This document shows, in pieces, positions 50,065 to 52,669 of a stretch of DNA of 52,669 nucleotides. A program made the position numbers and the translations under genes. The DNA comes from DASRIA01 sp035650255 (GTDB lineage: Bacteria > Actinomycetota > Thermoleophilia > Solirubrobacterales > JBBDJG01): positions 1 through 52,669 of the forward strand of contig DASRIA010000073.1 in assembly GCA_035650255.1 (NCBI GenBank). Reading direction: 5' to 3'. The notes beneath the pieces are model-generated. The model was not told the origin of the DNA and did no database searches. It saw only the letters and a list, made by a program, of their open reading frames with translations. Within the stretch, counting starts at the first letter, position 1, and every line of letters begins with the position of its first letter.

Positions 50065-52173
50065 ATGGCAGCAGCCGACACTTCGTCAGGAGCGGACGGC
50101 GGTAAAGCCGGTGGCTTTTCGCGTCTCCTGACGGCGATCAGCACGCAAATCATTCCGGTCCTGGTGAGCGCGGCAGGCTTTGCGGGACTGGTCGCCTTTG
50201 TCGGCGGGATCACGATGTATGCCCGTTTCTACGCTGCTCAGGTGCCGCCCGAACAGGCGGTGGACGCAATGCCCGACCCGGAGCTGATCGTCGTCGGCGC
50301 GGCCACGATGGCGGTCTTTGGCATCGCCGGCGCGCTGGCAGTCACGACGGCGTACGTCCTCGACAAGGGCGGACGACAGACCAAGGGCATGGCCCGCACT
50401 CTCGTGATCCTGGCGGTCATCGGCGGCCTCGTTGCCTGCATCATCGCGGATGAGAACGGTCCGCAAGCGTGGGTCGCATGCGGACTTGTGGTCGGTGCGG
50501 GCCTCTTGGTGCTGGCGGTATTCGGGCTGTTCGGGGAACTCACAGACGATCTGCCACCCACCGAGGACGAGCGGACCGTGCAGAAGGAAGGACGGACGTC
50601 GCCTGCCCATACACGCGAGAACTGGCGCGCCGTGTTGCGCGCCTCTCAGGAGCATGAACGGGAGCGCGTCGCGGCAGACCGGCAGGCGAAGGAGGCCGCA
50701 AGGGCGGCGAAGAGTGCAAGAGACGCCGCGAACCACAGGCGCGAAGAGCGCCGCGGGCTGAATCGCCTGCTGATGCCCCCGCACGTTGAGCGACCGGACA
50801 AGGGCCGGCCGATGCGTTTCCGCCTCAATTCCGACGGACGATTCTGGGTGGCCTTCATCGGACTCGCCAGCGCGGTCTTGGTCTGGCGCCTGCTGGATGA
50901 CGAGTGGCTGGGAATCGCCATCCTGCTTGCGTTCGGCCTGCCGTGGGCCAACTACGGCGTCGCCGCCGGCACGGGGGCCACCTTCGCCTGGTTTGGAGTC
51001 TCCATCTTCTTCGCGGTGGTGCTCTTCGGCTCGTATCTCGCAGTCGCCGACACAGTCGATGACCCGAAGCTGCAGCCTGCGGCGGTAGTGCGTAAGGGCG
51101 ATTGGCCAGACGGTGGCGTCCTCGGCGTGTACATCACTGAGAGCGACAAGCGCCTCTATCTCGCGACGGTCTCGGCGGGCTGCGGCAAGGACGAGGTCCG
51201 AGATGACAGTGGCCGGCTCTTCTGGGTTCCAAAGGACGACGTGCGAGCCATGTCGATCGGGCGGGCTCAGGACGTGAAGGACGCAGCCGTGGCAGCGCCT
51301 CGAATGTTGCAGGCGCTCATTGCGGCGAACGTCCCCGGCCCTGACCCTCCTGACAAGGACGCGACGGGAGCCGGTGCGACATCGAGTGGAGCTGTGGCGG
51401 ACGGTGAAGCAAAGCCGGCCGGAGCTGAGGCCGGCACCGTTGCGGCGGTGAATACCAAGCGGCGCGCTGCCGAACTTGACGACGAGGCGGATCCGGGCGA
51501 CGAATCGTCCGGCGCGACGGCTGACGTTCCGCCTCCGTACCCGGCCGTGGTCTTCACCCCCGAGGTCCAGCAGATTGCGATGAAGGATGCCCCCACAGCG
51601 GCTGCCGCTCCTGGGCAGATCGCAGCGTCACCGGGTGACATCGCGATCGTGGAAGGCATCGACTTCGGGCAGGCCCCAAGAGTCATTGTCGATGACGTCC
51701 GTGCGCGTGTGACGAAGTATCCGAAGCCGCAGGGTGAGTCCGAGCTCGAGTTCCGGATTCCACACAAAGCGGAGAGCGGGCGTGTCGAGGTCCGCTGCGG
51801 TGACAGCGGTCCGCAGGAGATCCGTGTGAGGCATCGGCCTGTTCCCGTGGTTCACAGGCGCAAGGCAGGCCGAAACCGGTTGACTCTCTCCGCCGAGCAA
51901 TCCTCCGACTTCGACGGCAGAGTCACCCGCTATGTGTGGACGCTGCCGCGAGGCAGGCCGGAGCACGGGCCAACGGTCACCATCGATCGCCCGCGGTCCG
52001 GTAGTCCAGTCGACCTCGAACTCCAGGTCACGGACAACAGCGGGCTACGACGAGCGCTGGAGATCGAGGTGCGCCTACAGGGCGACAGGGTCAGATTGGA
52101 TCGAGAGATCAAGGCCTCGACCCAAGCGCAAGATCGGCCCGAACTGACGGGATCCAGAGAGGGCGATCAGTAG
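50065..52173 (+). CDS. Unrecognised membrane protein with IPT/TIG-like and PKD-like C-terminal domains
   Basis: A 702-residue protein with no family I recognise. Four helices lie at about 27-50, 74-97, 112-128 and 136-157, followed by a charged Ala/Arg/Glu coiled segment (185-235). Three further helices lie at about 260-326. A small beta unit at 343-398 (GVLGVYITESDKRLYLATV, FWVPKDDVRAMSIG) and an Ala/Gly/Asp-rich spacer (425-490) follow. Residues 515-590 resemble an IPT/TIG domain (SPGDIAIVEGIDFGQAPRV) and 600-675 a PKD domain (SSDFDGRVTRYVWTLPRG, LELQVTDNSGLRR). GGAGG 5 nt before the ATG is the ribosome site. Base composition is visibly less GC-rich than its neighbours, consistent with acquisition. 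Confidence 0.75.
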   Translation: MAAADTSSGADGGKAGGFSRLLTAISTQIIPVLVSAAGFAGLVAFVGGITMYARFYAAQVPPEQAVDAMPDPELIVVGAATMAVFGIAGALAVTTAYVLDKGGRQTKGMARTLVILAVIGGLVACIIADENGPQAWVACGLVVGAGLLVLAVFGLFGELTDDLPPTEDERTVQKEGRTSPAHTRENWRAVLRASQEHERERVAADRQAKEAARAAKSARDAANHRREERRGLNRLLMPPHVERPDKGRPMRFRLNSDGRFWVAFIGLASAVLVWRLLDDEWLGIAILLAFGLPWANYGVAAGTGATFAWFGVSIFFAVVLFGSYLAVADTVDDPKLQPAAVVRKGDWPDGGVLGVYITESDKRLYLATVSAGCGKDEVRDDSGRLFWVPKDDVRAMSIGRAQDVKDAAVAAPRMLQALIAANVPGPDPPDKDATGAGATSSGAVADGEAKPAGAEAGTVAAVNTKRRAAELDDEADPGDESSGATADVPPPYPAVVFTPEVQQIAMKDAPTAAAAPGQIAASPGDIAIVEGIDFGQAPRVIVDDVRARVTKYPKPQGESELEFRIPHKAESGRVEVRCGDSGPQEIRVRHRPVPVVHRRKAGRNRLTLSAEQSSDFDGRVTRYVWTLPRGRPEHGPTVTIDRPRSGSPVDLELQVTDNSGLRRALEIEVRLQGDRVRLDREIKASTQAQDRPELTGSREGDQ

Positions 52174-52176
52174 CCT
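52171..52176 (+). promoter_or_regulatory. Candidate -10 box for the xylanase gene
   Basis: TAGCCT overlaps the stop of the preceding gene and lies 7 nt before the ATG at 52184; no Shine-Dalgarno is present. Confidence 0.35.
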
Positions 52177-52183
52177 CCCGCCG

Positions 52184-52669
52184 ATGAGGCTCCTCGCCGG
52201 CACGGCTGCCGTCGCCGCCCTGCTCTTGGTCTTCGCCACACCGGCTCCCGCGGCGCGGACCGGACCGGTCGAGCTGGGCACAGCGATCGGTGTCCCGACG
52301 CTGGTGTCCGACCCCGACCCGCGCTACCGCGACACGGCCAGGCTCTTCGACGCGCTCACGGCGGAGAACGACATGAAGATGTACTACCAGCGCCCGACCC
52401 GCGCGGTGTTCGACTTCGCGCTCGGCGATGCGATGGTCGCGTTCGCCGCGGCGAACTTCCAGCAGGTGCACGGGCACACGCTGATCTGGTGCAACGACTC
52501 GAGCACTCCCGGCTGGGTGCGCAACGGAAGCTGGACCCGCACCTCGCTACTTGCGGTGATGACGGAGCACATCACCCGCGTCCTGAACCACTACCGCGGT
52601 CGCGTGTCGACCTGGGACGTCGTGAACGAGGCGCTCGCCGACGATGGCAGCATGCGCGACTGCATCTGG
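52184..52669 (+). CDS. Glycoside hydrolase family 10 endo-beta-1,4-xylanase (5' part, truncated by window edge)
   Basis: The reading frame from ATG 52184 is open to the window end (162 residues). It starts with a signal peptide (LLAGTAAVAALLLVFA, cleavage near APAA). The mature part shows GH10 landmarks in order: TAENDMKM (substrate-binding Glu-Asn), the helix-strand QQVHGHTLIWCND (HGHTLVWH-type) and the general acid/base region STWDVVNEALADDG with the catalytic Glu in NEA. The nucleophile region is beyond the window. It is a secreted xylan- or cellulose-degrading enzyme. Confidence 0.92.
   Translation, partial: MRLLAGTAAVAALLLVFATPAPAARTGPVELGTAIGVPTLVSDPDPRYRDTARLFDALTAENDMKMYYQRPTRAVFDFALGDAMVAFAAANFQQVHGHTLIWCNDSSTPGWVRNGSWTRTSLLAVMTEHITRVLNHYRGRVSTWDVVNEALADDGSMRDCIW

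Noticed and set aside
52109..52575. Minus-strand open frames at the right edge
   Set aside because: They are antisense to the signal peptide and catalytic core of the GH10 xylanase, which has clear family motifs on the plus strand.

Overview
The window is a gene-dense chromosomal segment from a very GC-rich actinobacterium. The closest match I can infer is a deep-branching lineage such as the Thermoleophilia (Solirubrobacterales/Gaiellales), because it combines an HspR-type heat-shock operon, inositol-lipid genes, LLM flavin oxidoreductases, GTG/TTG starts and 4-bp start/stop overlaps with many apparently leaderless genes. There is no tRNA, rRNA, CRISPR array, insertion sequence or prophage, and no gap over 300 bases without a gene. 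About 52 coding sequences are supported; the first (purL) and last (a GH10 xylanase) are cut by the window edges.

Layout. 1-5891 (minus): purine operon, in transcription order a B-box zinc-finger membrane protein, purD, purE, purB, purC, purS, purQ, purL. 5923-7025: a GYD-domain protein, a small ECC-motif protein and MscL with a zinc-ribbon tail. 7176-13717 (minus): complete chaperone operon dnaK-grpE-dnaJ-hspR-clpB. 13833-15720 (minus): YggU-family protein, endonuclease III and a PfkB sugar kinase. 15757-22195 (plus): a polytopic membrane protein and a phosphatidylinositol module (PAP2-like enzyme, CDP-alcohol phosphatidyltransferase, inositol-3-phosphate synthase, GT4 glycosyltransferase fused to a PHP phosphoesterase). 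22227-30473: mixed housekeeping and accessory genes (UDG-like Fe-S protein, DUF2332, a 59-residue zinc-ribbon protein, a secreted RTX-repeat protein, LLM oxidoreductase, RlmD, M3-like peptidase, phasin-like protein, EEP-family enzyme). 30488-33620: argF, then an ApbE/ferric-reductase-like redox operon with two small low-complexity membrane-anchored proteins.

33699-36654: TPP riboswitch and thiO-thiS-thiG-thiE, followed by a small membrane protein. 37188-42702: lpdA, a DsbA-like thioredoxin-fold protein, and a first 2-oxoacid dehydrogenase (E1 alpha, E1 beta, E2). 42743-44803: membrane GGDEF + HD-GYP c-di-GMP protein. 44882-45026: a hairpin-rich 5' leader in front of a second 2-oxoacid dehydrogenase operon (E1 alpha, E1 beta, E2) that continues directly into lipB and lipA, so the lipoate needed by both E2 proteins is made next to them. 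50065-52173: a large unrecognised membrane protein with IPT/TIG-like and PKD-like C-terminal domains, then the start of a secreted xylanase.

Most interesting signals: the structured leader at 44882-45026 with mutually exclusive pairings; the inositol-lipid cluster with its GT4-PHP fusion; a recurring TANNNT box 6-9 nt before start codons that suggests widespread leaderless transcription; and palindromes upstream of dnaK that are not the textbook HspR site. All functional calls come from reading motifs and gene order; no database search was run.
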